64,000 bases of DNA from Crambe crambe (Eukaryota > Porifera > Demospongiae > Poecilosclerida > Crambeidae). Below are positions 1-8,845 of the stretch, in pieces. Under the pieces are notes generated by a model. The model was not told the origin of the DNA, did no database searches, and saw only the letters and a program-made list of their open reading frames with translations. The first letter of the stretch is position 1, and every line of letters starts with the position of its first letter. The stretch is taken from positions 7,502,001 to 7,566,000 of the forward strand of contig OZ004582.1 of assembly GCA_963924555.1 (NCBI GenBank). Direction: 5' to 3'. The position numbers and the translations under genes were made by a program.

Positions 1-47
1 TATAATCTCTAGCAATCTAAATGGGATATCGATGTCATTTGATACAG

Positions 48-219
48 ATTTCAAAGAAGGGGATACTTTTCCCTGAAGGTGTTGATGCCAACCCCCTTGA
101 CTATCCTCCCATGATCACCGTCTCTGGAGAGAAGACCTCGTCTACGAGTGTTGGTCCACCAAAACTACTTGTGATTGGACTGGACAAAGAGTGCAGCTTC
201 AACCTTATCTCTATACCAG
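48..219 (+). CDS. R1 exon: UPA-like segment before the GTPase
   Basis: Exon of 172 nt with acceptor GATACAG and donor GTGAGG; begins in phase 0 and ends in phase 1. It encodes about 57 residues with a central ITVSGEKTSS and a final ECSFNLISIPG. In ankyrins, UNC5 and PIDD a UPA domain follows ZU5, and this position and beta-rich composition suggest the same, but I see no diagnostic motif. The same exon recurs in R2, R4 and R5 at high identity. Confidence 0.6.
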
Positions 220-3200
220 GTGAGGCATAATGACAACCAACCATGATTTAAACCATAGAAGTCTAGTTGGAAGCCATAGTCTAAAGCTACAGTGGATTGC
301 AACATGAAATTCAGAACACCAAACCAAAAATTTACATAGCCTCCATTCAAAGGGCTTATCATGGCTTTAGAGTAAAAGGAAGCTATGTAAATTTGGTTTG
401 GTGTTCTAAATTTGATGTTGCCAGATCACTGCAATCCACTCTACTGTCGATTTCAGGATGGTTGTCCATAAGGAATGAGAAATAGGTAATTACAATCTGG
501 ACTGTGTGCTAAGATAACTATTTTAATTTGTACAGATGATCTTGATGATGAAGCAGGCATGAAAGAGTTCATGGAAGGAGTTCAAAAGGCCATCGCTAAA
601 AGTGGAAAGATTGATCGAAAATTAGCGCATTCCATGTTCGTTGGTCCCACAGGTTCGGGGAAGAGTTCATTGATGGATCGCTTGCTTGGCAGACAAAGAA
701 AGAAGTTTTCTGCTTCAACTGGTGTGTGTGACACAGTCGTCATCGTAGACATTACTGTCACCAACCCTTCCACTTTCCACCCGGTTACGATACTGGATGG
801 TGACACTTGGGAAGAAATAGAATGTGATGTGTCGTATGTGAGACAGCTGGGGCAGGAGAGTGCGAATGTCGAAAATCCTCCTGAGAATCCTCCTCCTAAG
901 CCCACTGAAAAGAGAGCCCACACACGTGCTTCCGCACGACCTGATCCTGCAAGGAAGGTAGGTTCAGTTCGTCACTCCAAAAAGAAGGATGCACCTGTGC
1001 CTCTTCCAAAACGAAAGCTAAAATTCGGTGGTACGATTATTTCCTCTAAAAATATAAATTCAGTCATCAAGAAGTACGGCTTTGGTACAGTAAAAAAGTA
1101 CCTGAAGAAAACCTGTTCGCTGTATCTCAGGGACACCGGAGGTCAGGTGGAGTTCCAGGAAATGTTACCTCTCTTGATCTTTGGCCCGTCCATTTTCTTC
1201 TTCGTTTTTCGACTCAACCTTGACTTCAAGAGCAAGTTACGTGTTGAGTACAGGATGAGTGCTAACAAGTCGATAAATTGCTACACCTCCTCCATCACCA
1301 CTGAAGAAGCCTTACTCCAGTGTCTTACTAGTGTGTCTGCCATGGACACATCAGAGGAAGACGGTGTCAAGACACACAAGCCCATGGTCTTCATTGTTGG
1401 CACTCACAAGGATAGGCTCGGTTCTGAAGCCGAAGGCATCATCAAGATAAATCACTTGAATCAACATCTAGATTCCATCATACAGAGCAATGGCTTTCGA
1501 GATCTAGTCCAGTATGCTGGTAATGATCACAACGTTATGTTTGCAGTGGACAACACTTCCGATAGCGAAGAAGATTTCCAGAAGATTCGATCAAAAGTTA
1601 ATCACCTTATCAATGTCCGTAAGTGGTTCAGTATTGAATACCCTATGAGCTACCTCTTGTTCTGCCTCGACCTCCAAAATATGAAGCAGAGTATCTTGAC
1701 CCTGGACGAATGCAAAGACCTTGCAGCCCAACATGGTATTGAAGAGGACCAGGTGTCCCACCTCTTGCGTTTCCTCCACATCAGAATTGGTGTTATTCGA
1801 TACTTTGACATAGAAGGCTTGAAGCACATCGTAGTCAAAGAGCCCCAAGTTCTCTTCGATATGATCACCGACCTCCTTGTGAAAACCTTTTGGTGTGAGT
1901 CTGTTACAACAAAGGAGGCATTTGACTTCAAGAAGAAAGGCATTTTGGCCGCATCTGCCTTTGAAGATGTGGCTAGTAGTGACTATAAAATAAGTCCCAA
2001 AGAATTTCTTCAACTTTTGATTCATCTCCGCATCATCACCCCATTCACTACATCTGAAGACCAGGAAGAGAGGTACTTCATACCTTGTGTCCTAAACCAA
2101 GTCCCTGAATTTCCTGATGAAGATTCGGTAACAGATATTCTACCACTGTTATTCAAGTTCAAGAGTGACCATTGTCCAAAGGGTATCTTTGGTGTCCTAT
2201 CCACTCACCTCATGACCCCAGAAAAGGCTGAAAGCAAAGAAGTTGGTACGACATTTGTTCTAATCCATGACAAAATCTTTAAAGATCAGGTGTCCTTTGA
2301 GGTCCACTCCCCTTGGGAGGAGCAAGACGAGATGTCCTTGAAAGTCTACTCTACCCACTTACAAGTGAAATTCTTTCCCTTTTCATCCGATGACGATCGC
2401 GATACTCCCCTAAAAGAAGTGTGCAATAACGTGCGTCAGATCCTGGAGAAGTCAATCCTCAGATCCTTGAAGGACCTCCATTACAGCAAACAGAAGCTCG
2501 AGCCCATGGCATGCTTCAAGTGTGAACATTGTACTCAAATGCATCCTGTGAAAGCAGGAAGAACTCATCACAAGATACACTGTAACAAAGCTCGTGAAAG
2601 AAGTCGCATCCCAGTCAATGGAAGATGCTGGTACAATGAAGGTCAGTCCATTTAACCATAGGAAACAGTATGTTGACCTTATTACACTGCACATGTTCAG
2701 AAATGCTAACACATTATCATTGTAAACTTGTAGACTGTGAGCCTCCCATGACCACATCAGTCTCTCCCCTGCCACGTTCTCCACCACAACCAACTCCACA
2801 TAGGAATCCTCCTTCTGACCCTGCTGCAGGGAACAACAGAGCAAGGACTGAAGAGATTGGAATCAGATACAGAGCGAGTAAGCATACTCCTATCAGATAT
2901 CATTCCTTTGGTTGTAGCCTACGTGCCTGTAGCAACTGAGGAAAGTAGAGGAGTCCTTCTGTGGACAAATCCTTACTGATAGTGTTACACATAATTGTAA
3001 TCTCTCCTTAGGTTGCTATGAGTTTCTTAAAACCCAAGAAAATTCCCACCCACAAACATGTGGATCAATGGAACATAGAATGTACTAATTCTTTCCATGT
3101 TACTCCTTCGACGAACTCTTTCATGCCTGCTTCATCCTGAACCCACCCCACATGAAAGAGTTCATCAAGGGAGTTGAAAAGGCCATAAATAGAAAAATTA

Positions 3201-4072
3201 GTGCATTCCACGTTGGTCCCACGGGTTCAGGGACAGATCCCATCTTGTTCTCATAGTACTATGGTTGTCCATTTTCTCCAGTTGTTGACTATCCATCGTA
3301 CGTATCCTCCCTCCCTGCCTGTGCTCATCCCCTCCTGGAGCGACGATTGGACTGGGACCATAAGGGAGTGGACCGAGACCTGAACACCATTGCAGATCAC
3401 ATGCTGGACTGGGAGAAGAAGCTTTCCACTCCTCTGAAACTGACTACAACTGAAATACATGATGTCAAATTTTTGCACTCTGACCCTGTTCTCCTGAGGT
3501 AAGATAGAGGCAGCTGCTGAGCAAGGAATTTGCAAAAAAAAAATCTTTCCCCATGCAATTTCCCACTGCATGGAAGTTGAATTCATGCTAGGCCTCCACC
3601 GATTATTCTATTCTCTTATTCCTCAAATTTTTACTCTCTTTGTCCATTATTCATGCCAGCATAGCTACACATGCAAGACTATTACTGATAAAGACATAAT
3701 CCTGAAGTGAGAGTTCTCGTGAAAATGAAATTATCCAATAAGGAAAAGCTGGAACAGCAAGAGTAAAATGCAGTTGTACAATTTGCAATGAGGAACAGGA
3801 AGAAGTGTTCAGCTCATTAATATTGACTTTGCTTTTTAGCTCATTAAAATGTGCTAGCATATTTTATTGAGGCCTAATTCATGCATGGGACTTAATTATT
3901 TGTGTGCAGGAGAGCAGTGTTGAGGAAGTGGAAGGAGAAGGAAGGTCTGCGTGCCACCTATGGGAACCTGTTGAGGGTGTGTTGTGAGGGAGGAGACACA
4001 AGTACTGCTCAAGTCATCTGTGACACACTGAGGGAGAAGACAAAGGAGGAGGGTAAGTATTCAACCACTTGA
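48..4072 (+). CDS. R1: 3' part of ANK-ZU5-Roc-COR-Death gene (5' end outside window)
   Basis: First unit of the tandem array; its ankyrin and ZU5 exons lie left of the window. Exons by splice signals and phase: 48-219, 536-2641, 2734-2877, 3282-3498, 3910-4052. All junctions agree in phase (1, 1, 1, 2, then 1). If the last donor is not used, translation runs seven codons into the intron and stops at 4070-4072. A possible further exon at 4553-4765 lacks the AG acceptor that the other copies have (TCTG in place of TCAG). The protein is probably a cytoplasmic signalling scaffold of the ROCO type ending in a Death domain; that role is inferred from domain families only. Every visible exon is open, so the gene could be functional. 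Confidence 0.75.
290..441. repeat. Intronic inverted repeat (MITE-like hairpin) in R1
   Basis: The arm starting CAGTGGATTGCA...AACACCAAACC...TTTACATAGCC is repeated in reverse complement (GCTATGTAAATTTGG...AATCCACT) within the intron before the GTPase exon. It recurs at the same intron position in R4 (31,454-31,605) and R5 (about 46,394-46,545) and in degraded form in R2, so it was present before the array expanded. It has no coding content; a short non-autonomous DNA transposon is the likely origin. Confidence 0.65.
536..2641 (+). CDS. R1 exon: Roc-like GTPase plus COR domain
   Basis: Single 2,106-nt exon, acceptor TTTGTACAG, donor GTCAGT. Counting from the ATG at 559, the P-loop GPTGSGKSS is at residues 29-37, the G3 motif DTGGQ near residue 193 and the G4 motif THKD near 281: the G1/G3/G4 set of a Ras-of-complex (Roc) GTPase. 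A basic, proline-rich stretch of about 60 residues lies between the G1 half and G3. The remainder (about 330-600, containing RIGVIRYFDIEGLKHIVV) matches the winged-helix part of a COR domain, the dimerisation partner of Roc. The end has a CFKCEHC...HHKIHC cluster that may bind zinc. About 700 residues in all. As an alternative reading the GTPase could be a divergent DAPK1-type Roc. Confidence 0.85.
2734..2877 (+). CDS. R1 exon: proline/serine-rich linker
   Basis: 144-nt exon in phase 1-1, acceptor TTGTAG, donor GTAAGC. It encodes a low-complexity linker rich in Pro and Ser (CEPPMTTSVSPLPRSPPQ...) joining COR to the Death domain. R2 and R4 have close homologues of 120 and 147 nt; length differs by whole codons. 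Confidence 0.65.
3066..3235. repeat. Intronic palindrome made of two copies of the unit's own P-loop region (R1)
   Basis: The left arm (3066-3136) is the reverse complement of the start of the GTPase exon: GATGAAGCAGGCATGAAAG read on the minus strand. The right arm (3151-3235) is a sense copy running from ATGAAAGAGTTCATCAAGG to the GGTTCAGGGA that corresponds to the P-loop codons. It lies in the intron between the linker exon and the Death domain exon. The same arrangement is seen in R2 (13,541-13,750) and R4 (34,368-34,556), and flipped in R3. Confidence 0.75.
3282..4052 (+). CDS. R1 exons: type B Death domain (3282-3498 and 3910-4052)
   Basis: Two exons of 217 and 143 nt joined in phase 2 with a 411-bp intron. 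Together they encode about 120 residues with a Death-fold pattern: RRLDWDHKGVDRDLNTIADHM, then the charged IHDVKFLHSDP turn, then RAVLRKWKEKEGLRATYGNL and a final helix. The W-x-x-K pattern and leucine spacing are typical of the C-terminal half of Death domains, which form homotypic complexes. Assignment is from pattern and from the ZU5/Roc context; no structure search was possible. Confidence 0.65.
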
Positions 4073-4552
4073 ATCCAACCACACTACTTGTTGACCCTCG
4101 TAATCTATGTCCCATTCAGCACCTCTTCATTGGAACTACTAGCGAATGAGAAGATTATCAGCATTCAACCTGTGACATGGCTTCCTCTACAGCTGGTTAA
4201 ATTTTATACGTCTTCTGTCTAGCTATACTATTTCGATTCTGGCCGGGTTCTTTGGGTCTTTCTGGACCTGATATTTTTTCTGTGTACAGTGTTTCATTTT
4301 GTAATTATTCTCATTGTTGTTGTTGTCATTCTCATTATCTTGTTGTTGTTGTTGTTGTTGTTACATGTATCATTGTTATTATTATTATTGTCATTTAATC
4401 ACATCTTCATTGCTATTGTTCTTACATTGACATAATATATTCTGGAATTTTTTCCTACTCGATCGAGCACTCATCGTTATAGCGTTTGTAGCAATGCTTA
4501 CCCTTTACTAAACGATATTGTTACGGTATCTACCCTTTACCAATCATGTCTG

Positions 4553-4765
4553 CTCTGAAGCTGCACTGGCTGCTGAGGAGAGGGAGCAGTGGGTTCCGCA
4601 GGAGACTGAGAGAAGAGTTAGTTAGGACCCAGAAAGAGGTCACCAAGCAGAGAGAGCATCAGTGGAGTGCCATTGAACACCTCTTGGACAAAGACAACGA
4701 CCACAACAGCAGTGCAATAGATCTTCAAGACGTCTTCAGAAATAAACAGAGTGTGCACAAAATTG
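4553..4765 (+). CDS. R1: exon e, acceptor lost
   Basis: 213-nt open stretch ending in donor ATTG|GTATGG, conserved as an exon in all units up to R4. It encodes a basic, helical segment (WLLRRGSSGFRRRLREEL...). In R1 the AG expected before it is TG (CATGTCTG against CATGTCAG in R2-R4), so normal splicing into it should fail. Its function is unknown. It could be an optional C-terminal exon of the ROCO-like gene or the first surviving exon of the peptidase-like fragment that follows; both have matching phase 1. Confidence 0.4.
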
Positions 4766-5163
4766 GTATGGTATGGTACTGAAAGTGGATGCTGTGGGGA
4801 AATATTTATGTCTGTAGCAATCAATTCTGAAAAGAGATTAAGAAAATGTTTTGTATCAGTCAACGTGATGACAGATTCCTGCAAACCTCTACAACCAGGA
4901 CACCTTTCATGTGTCCCATCTGATAAAAAATATCAAAATGAGGACACCTTTCTAATCAGATGTACATTTTAATTCACCCATCACCCCTTACACTCCTCTA
5001 ATATGGACATTTCTTTCTGTTCCCAATAAATGACACTCTGAAAGAGGACAAAAGACAAAAGACTGGGTCCCAAGTGTGTCCATTATTACACTACTGTAAC
5101 TAGATAAGTGGGTAAAGGGTTTCCATCAATATTATTATGACCCCATTGTAATTTCATATGCAG

Positions 5164-5906
5164 TGAGTGACCAGAAGCTTCATCCCTTTAGTGTGTACTC
5201 AAAAACGCAATCTTCTTCAGGCAGGCCATTTCAGGTCTGGGTCTATGATCACCACCTCCATAACGATGTTCTGGTATTTGAGGAAAAGAATGAAAGGTTT
5301 GAAATTGGGAGGGAAAGGGCTTAATGTCTGTGCAGCTGTACTGTGGATATTGCCATGACGAGAGATGGGAAGTATATCACTGTCAATACTAACTCACGCA
5401 CATCATCTGAGGTACGTATGAAGTACTTACCTTCGATAAAGGACACTCCGAAAGAGGACAGGACAAACCTCTCCATTGTATACAAAATAACCTCCAAAAG
5501 AGGACAATCTCTCTACAAAGGACAAAAGGCTGGGTCCCAAGTGTGTCCATTATTTGGAGGTCCCACTGTAATCACCTCTCGTGGGCCCTTTGGAAAATAC
5601 AAGTCACATGACCTGTCTTGTGATACTACAGGTCCATCTAATGAAGTCACATGACCTGGTGGGAAATCTTGAGTTGGTGAGACGGCGTGAGCCCATGATC
5701 GAGTACTACATTGAACATGCGCATGACAAGTTCTATATTTTCACCAACATTGGAACTGACAGAGAATATAAGGCATATAACATAGCATCAGAGTATCACA
5801 AAAGTTTATCTGTCTGTCTGTCTGTCTGTCTATCTTTATTCAGTTAATGGTGGCTGAAACATCCACCCCACAAGTTTGGAGACCGTTCTACCAACCAACT
5901 GAAGGC
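5164..5906 (+). pseudogene. R1: S9A oligopeptidase B/PREPL-like propeller fragment
   Basis: Pieces at 5164-5317, 5336-5411, 5632-5772 and 5844-5906 read as consecutive parts of the beta-propeller of an S9A peptidase. GRPFQVWVYDHHLHNDVLVF, then MTRDGKYITVN and SRTSSE, then EPMIEYYIEHAHDKFYIFTN correspond to the well-known oligopeptidase B stretch around RP-x-QVW, DGR-x-x-x-INSNSRTSSEV and EY-x-VDH...FYI-TN. The N-terminus and the Ser-Asp-His catalytic domain are absent. The first junction has no usable donor and is only 18 bp long here. Probably a duplicated, non-functional gene fragment. Confidence 0.7.
5438..5570. repeat. CAGTGGAACCTCC-type MITE copy in a peptidase-fragment intron
   Basis: Contains AAAGAGGACAACCTCTCTAC-like words and ends GTGTGTCCATTATT...GGTCCCACTGTA. 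The same repeat occurs in almost every intron around the peptidase fragments: 4999-5098, 15,597-15,780, 16,123-16,270, 23,407-23,622, 23,967-24,110, 36,397-36,580, 36,905-36,998, 39,298-39,385 and 39,736-39,870. A complete short palindromic member is at 25,947-26,037. Its CAGTGGAACCTC ends next to TA suggest a pogo/Tc1-mariner-like non-autonomous element; this is inferred from the termini only. Confidence 0.55.
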
Positions 5907-6159
5907 GTGAGTCTGTAATTGAAAATTCTCGTGGGACAAAGTATTTAAGTCTGTCTCATGTAGAAAATATTAATCAGCTTAATTGAATTTGCTATTCCTC
6001 AAATTACTTATTTTGATGAATTTGTTCCAAACTTCTGTCATGTGTTCTGTAATGGTTAGACTATCTCTACACCAAATTTCCTGACCATGGCCACTAGTAG
6101 TCATGAGTTATGGTGAGCCAAAGTTCTAACATTTTGTTGGGATTGTTATTTGAACCCAT

Positions 6160-6475
6160 GCTTGCAATGGTAAAAAATGCTAATTCGGATTGGATGGAAT
6201 TTGCCAGAAGCAAACAGCAAGGAGTAACATTGCAGCATCATCACCTAAGGACTATTGGCGGCTGACCATTTTAATTCCTTTTCTTGATCATTTGCAGCAG
6301 GAGTTTGAGAACAGGTTTAGTCAGTTGGTGCCATCTCAGTTACCAAAGCACCTGATCAGTTTATACTACTGTGTTCCATCGTTTCAAAGATAATCTTCCT
6401 TCTCCAGCATATTTCAATCAAGATGGAAAATGCTATGGGCTGATATTGAAAACCCCCCATCATCACTGAGGCTAT
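6160..6475 (+). pseudogene. hAT-like transposase remnant (end of R1)
   Basis: Translated pieces such as CQKQTARSNIAASSPKDYWR and IPFLDHLQQEFENRFSQL match the pattern of the region before the dimerisation domain in hAT-type transposases (R-x-T-x-RSN, FLDHL-x-x-E-x-x-RF). The frame is broken and the upstream part seen in the sister copies (26,165 and 41,224) is missing here. Dead fragment used as a landmark of the unit boundary. Confidence 0.6.
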
Positions 6476-6547
6476 TAGTAGTGATATGCATGTTCCTAGA
6501 AGTTATTTCAACACATCAATAGCACCAGTAACTGCAGCAAGTGTGGA

Positions 6548-6608
6548 GCTAGCCTCGTACCCAGGCCCACTTTTTTCGCGGGGCGGTGGGCCTGGGTACG
6601 AGGCTAGC
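6548..6608. repeat. Perfect short hairpin, GCTAGCCTCGTACCCAGGCC type
   Basis: GCTAGCCTCGTACCCAGGCC, a short TTTTTTCGCGGGGC-containing loop, and the reverse complement GGCCTGGGTACGAGGCTAGC. Present at each unit boundary that retains its flank (also 26,917-26,976 and 41,958-42,021). A ~60-bp foldback element; no coding content. Confidence 0.7.
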
Positions 6609-6878
6609 GTGGAGCGTGCAAATGAGGTACAAGGCTAGTGTGGAGCGTGCAAATGAGTGTGCAAATTCTGTTCTAAATTTTATAAAAAATAATAGGAGAT
6701 GATCAACAGGACATCAACAATTGAATTCTTTGCTTTTACTTTGTATTCATAAGGACATAAAACTTGATTATGATGCAGTAATAGGTTTGTATGCTTCCAG
6801 ATATCCCTAGGAGAATGTCACTCAATCCCTAGGAGAATGTCACTCATTTGCCCTCTGCAACATCTGCTATTATATAGA

Positions 6879-7076
6879 GTGGGCGCGGTTTGGGTGTGGT
6901 TAAGAAAAGTGGGTGTGGTTAGGGGAAAGTGGGCGTGGTCATGCAAAAATTGCCGCGCGCTAATGCGCGCGGCGCATGCATCCTCTACAATTTTTTTTGG
7001 AGGGGCGGGCGCGCGAGACTACCATGAGGGCGCGGTTTATCAAAATGAGTGTGGTTATGCAACAGTGGGCGTGGCC
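6879..7076. promoter_or_regulatory. GGGCGTGG-box cluster upstream of R2 start
   Basis: Repeated (A/G)GTGGGCG(T/C)GGT and GGGTGTGGT words end in GTGGGCGTGGTCATGCAAAA, then the start codon about 170 bp later. The same words precede R3 (17,523-17,566), R4 (27,193-27,270) and R5 (43,401-43,480). GGGCGTGG is a KLF/Sp-type GC-box core and ATGCAAA an octamer-like core; a promoter role is inferred from conserved position only. The alternative is a dispersed GTGGGCGTGGT repeat without function. Confidence 0.4.
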
Positions 7077-7113
7077 AGGAAAAATTTTCGGCATCTCTCC
7101 CCCCGGCCCCTTA

Positions 7114-8845
7114 ATGGCTGACTCCCAGGCCCTACACAGAGCTGTCCGGTCACAACGTGTGGACGAGGTCAGGAAACTCTTGCAAAGTGGCGAGTGTCAT
7201 GTAAACGCCACTGATTCCCGACTATCGACTCCCTTGCATCGTGCTTGCGCTCAAGGTAACGTCAGTCTAGTTGAGGTATTCATTCGTGAGTACAATGCTG
7301 ATGTTAATGCTCGTGATCATCAAAATAGCACACCACTCAGTGTAGCTGCTGCTGCGGGGAAAGAAGAAGTTGCATTGCTTTTAATCAAAGAGTTTGGTTG
7401 TGACCCCAACATCAAGGGTTATCTTGGTAGATCCCTGCTACATGATGCATGTCAAGGAGGTAGTGTCGGTCTAGTTCGGACTTTGATCCTTCAACACAAT
7501 GCTGATGTTAATGCTCGTGATGATCGAAATACCACACCACTCAGTGTAGCTGCTTTTGCGGGGAAAGAAGAAGTTGCATTGCTTTTAATCAAAGAGTTTG
7601 GTTGTGACCCCAACATCAAGGGTAATCTTGGTAGATCCCTGCTACATGATGCATGTCAAGGAGGTAGTGTCGGTCTAGTTCGGACTTTGATCCTTCAACA
7701 CAATGCTGATGTTAATGCTCGTGATGATCAAAATAGCACACCACTCAGTGTAGCTGCTGCTGTAGGGAAAGAAGAAGTTGCATTGCTTTTAATCAAAGAG
7801 TTTGGTTGTGACCCCAACATCAAGGGTTATCTTGGTAGATCACTGCTACATGATGCATGTCAAGGAGGTAGTGTCGGTCTAGTTCGGACTTTGATCCTTC
7901 AACACAATGCTGATGTTAATGCTCGTGATCATCAAAATGGCACACCACTCCATTTAGCTGCTGCTTGTGGGAAAGAAGAAGTTGCATTGCTTTTAATCAA
8001 AGAGTTTGGTTGTGACCCCAACATCAAGGATTATCTTGGTAGTTCCCTGCTACATTCTGCATGTGAAGGAGGTAGTGTCGGTCTAGTTCGGACTTTGATC
8101 CTTCAACACAATGCTGATGTTAATGCTCGTGATGATCAAAATAGCACACCACTCAGTATAGCTGCTACTGCAGGGAAAGAAGAAGTTGCATTGCTTTTAA
8201 TCAAAGAGTTTGGTTGTGACCCCAACATCAAGGGTTATCTTGGTAGATCCCTGCTACATGATGCATGTCAAGGAGGTAGTGTCGGTCTAGTTCGGACTTT
8301 GATCCTTCAACACAATGCTGATGTTAATGCTCGTGATGATCGAAATACCACACCACTCAGTGTAGCTGCTTTTGCGGGGAAAGAAGAAGTTGCATTGCTT
8401 TTAATCAAAGAGTTTGGTTGTGACCCCAACATCAAGGGTAATCTTGGTAGATCCCTGCTACATGATGCATGTCAAGGAGGTAGTGTCGGTCTAGTTCGGA
8501 CTTTGATCCTTCAACACAATGCTGATGTTAATGCTCGTGATGATCAAAATAGCACACCATTCCGTTTAGCTGCTACTTTGGGGAAAAAAGAAGTTGCATT
8601 GCTTTTAATAGAAGAGTTTGGTTGTGACCCCAACATCAAGGGTTATCTTGGTAGATCCCTGCTACATCATGCATGTCAAGGAGGTAGTGTCGGTCTAGTT
8701 CGGACTTTGATCCTTCAACACAATGCTGATGTTAATGCTCGTGATGATAGCAATCGCACACCGCTTGATTTGGCAATTGTACATGAAAAGAAGGATGTTG
8801 CATCCATTTTAATTAATGAATTTGGTTCCAACAAAGACACTGGAG
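7114..8845 (+). CDS. R2 exon: ankyrin-repeat array, seven 68-residue double units
   Basis: One exon of 1,732 nt. After an N-terminal pair (ALHRAV...ECHVNATDS) come seven units of 204 nt starting near 7357, 7561, 7765, 7969, 8173, 8377 and 8581. Each encodes two ankyrin repeats (GKEEVALLLIKEFGCDPNIK plus a second of type GRSLLHDACQGGSVGLVRT), about 17 repeats in total. A final degenerate repeat (EKKDVASILINEFG) caps it. The block around 7400-7650 is repeated almost exactly 816 bp later, i.e. four units away. Two possible donors six bases apart (after 8845 or 8851) keep the same phase. Ankyrin arrays bind proteins or peptides; the ligand is unknown. Confidence 0.9.

Noticed and set aside
582-923. 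Long antisense frames opposite the Roc-COR exons (also 10,770-11,324, 31,737-32,300, 46,466-47,242)
   Set aside because: They are mirror frames of a strongly coding exon. They recur in each unit only because the exon is conserved, and they have no recognisable domain or start context.
4300-4420. TTG/TTA repeats as a possible CRISPR-like or regulatory array
   Set aside because: Simple trinucleotide repeats without spacers in an intron; in animal DNA this is an ordinary microsatellite-like stretch.
6976-7113. N-terminal extension of the R2 ankyrin frame to an ATG at 6976
   Set aside because: The extension is made of the GGGCGTGG repeat DNA and is not shared in sequence with R4 and R5; the MADS start is conserved in all units.
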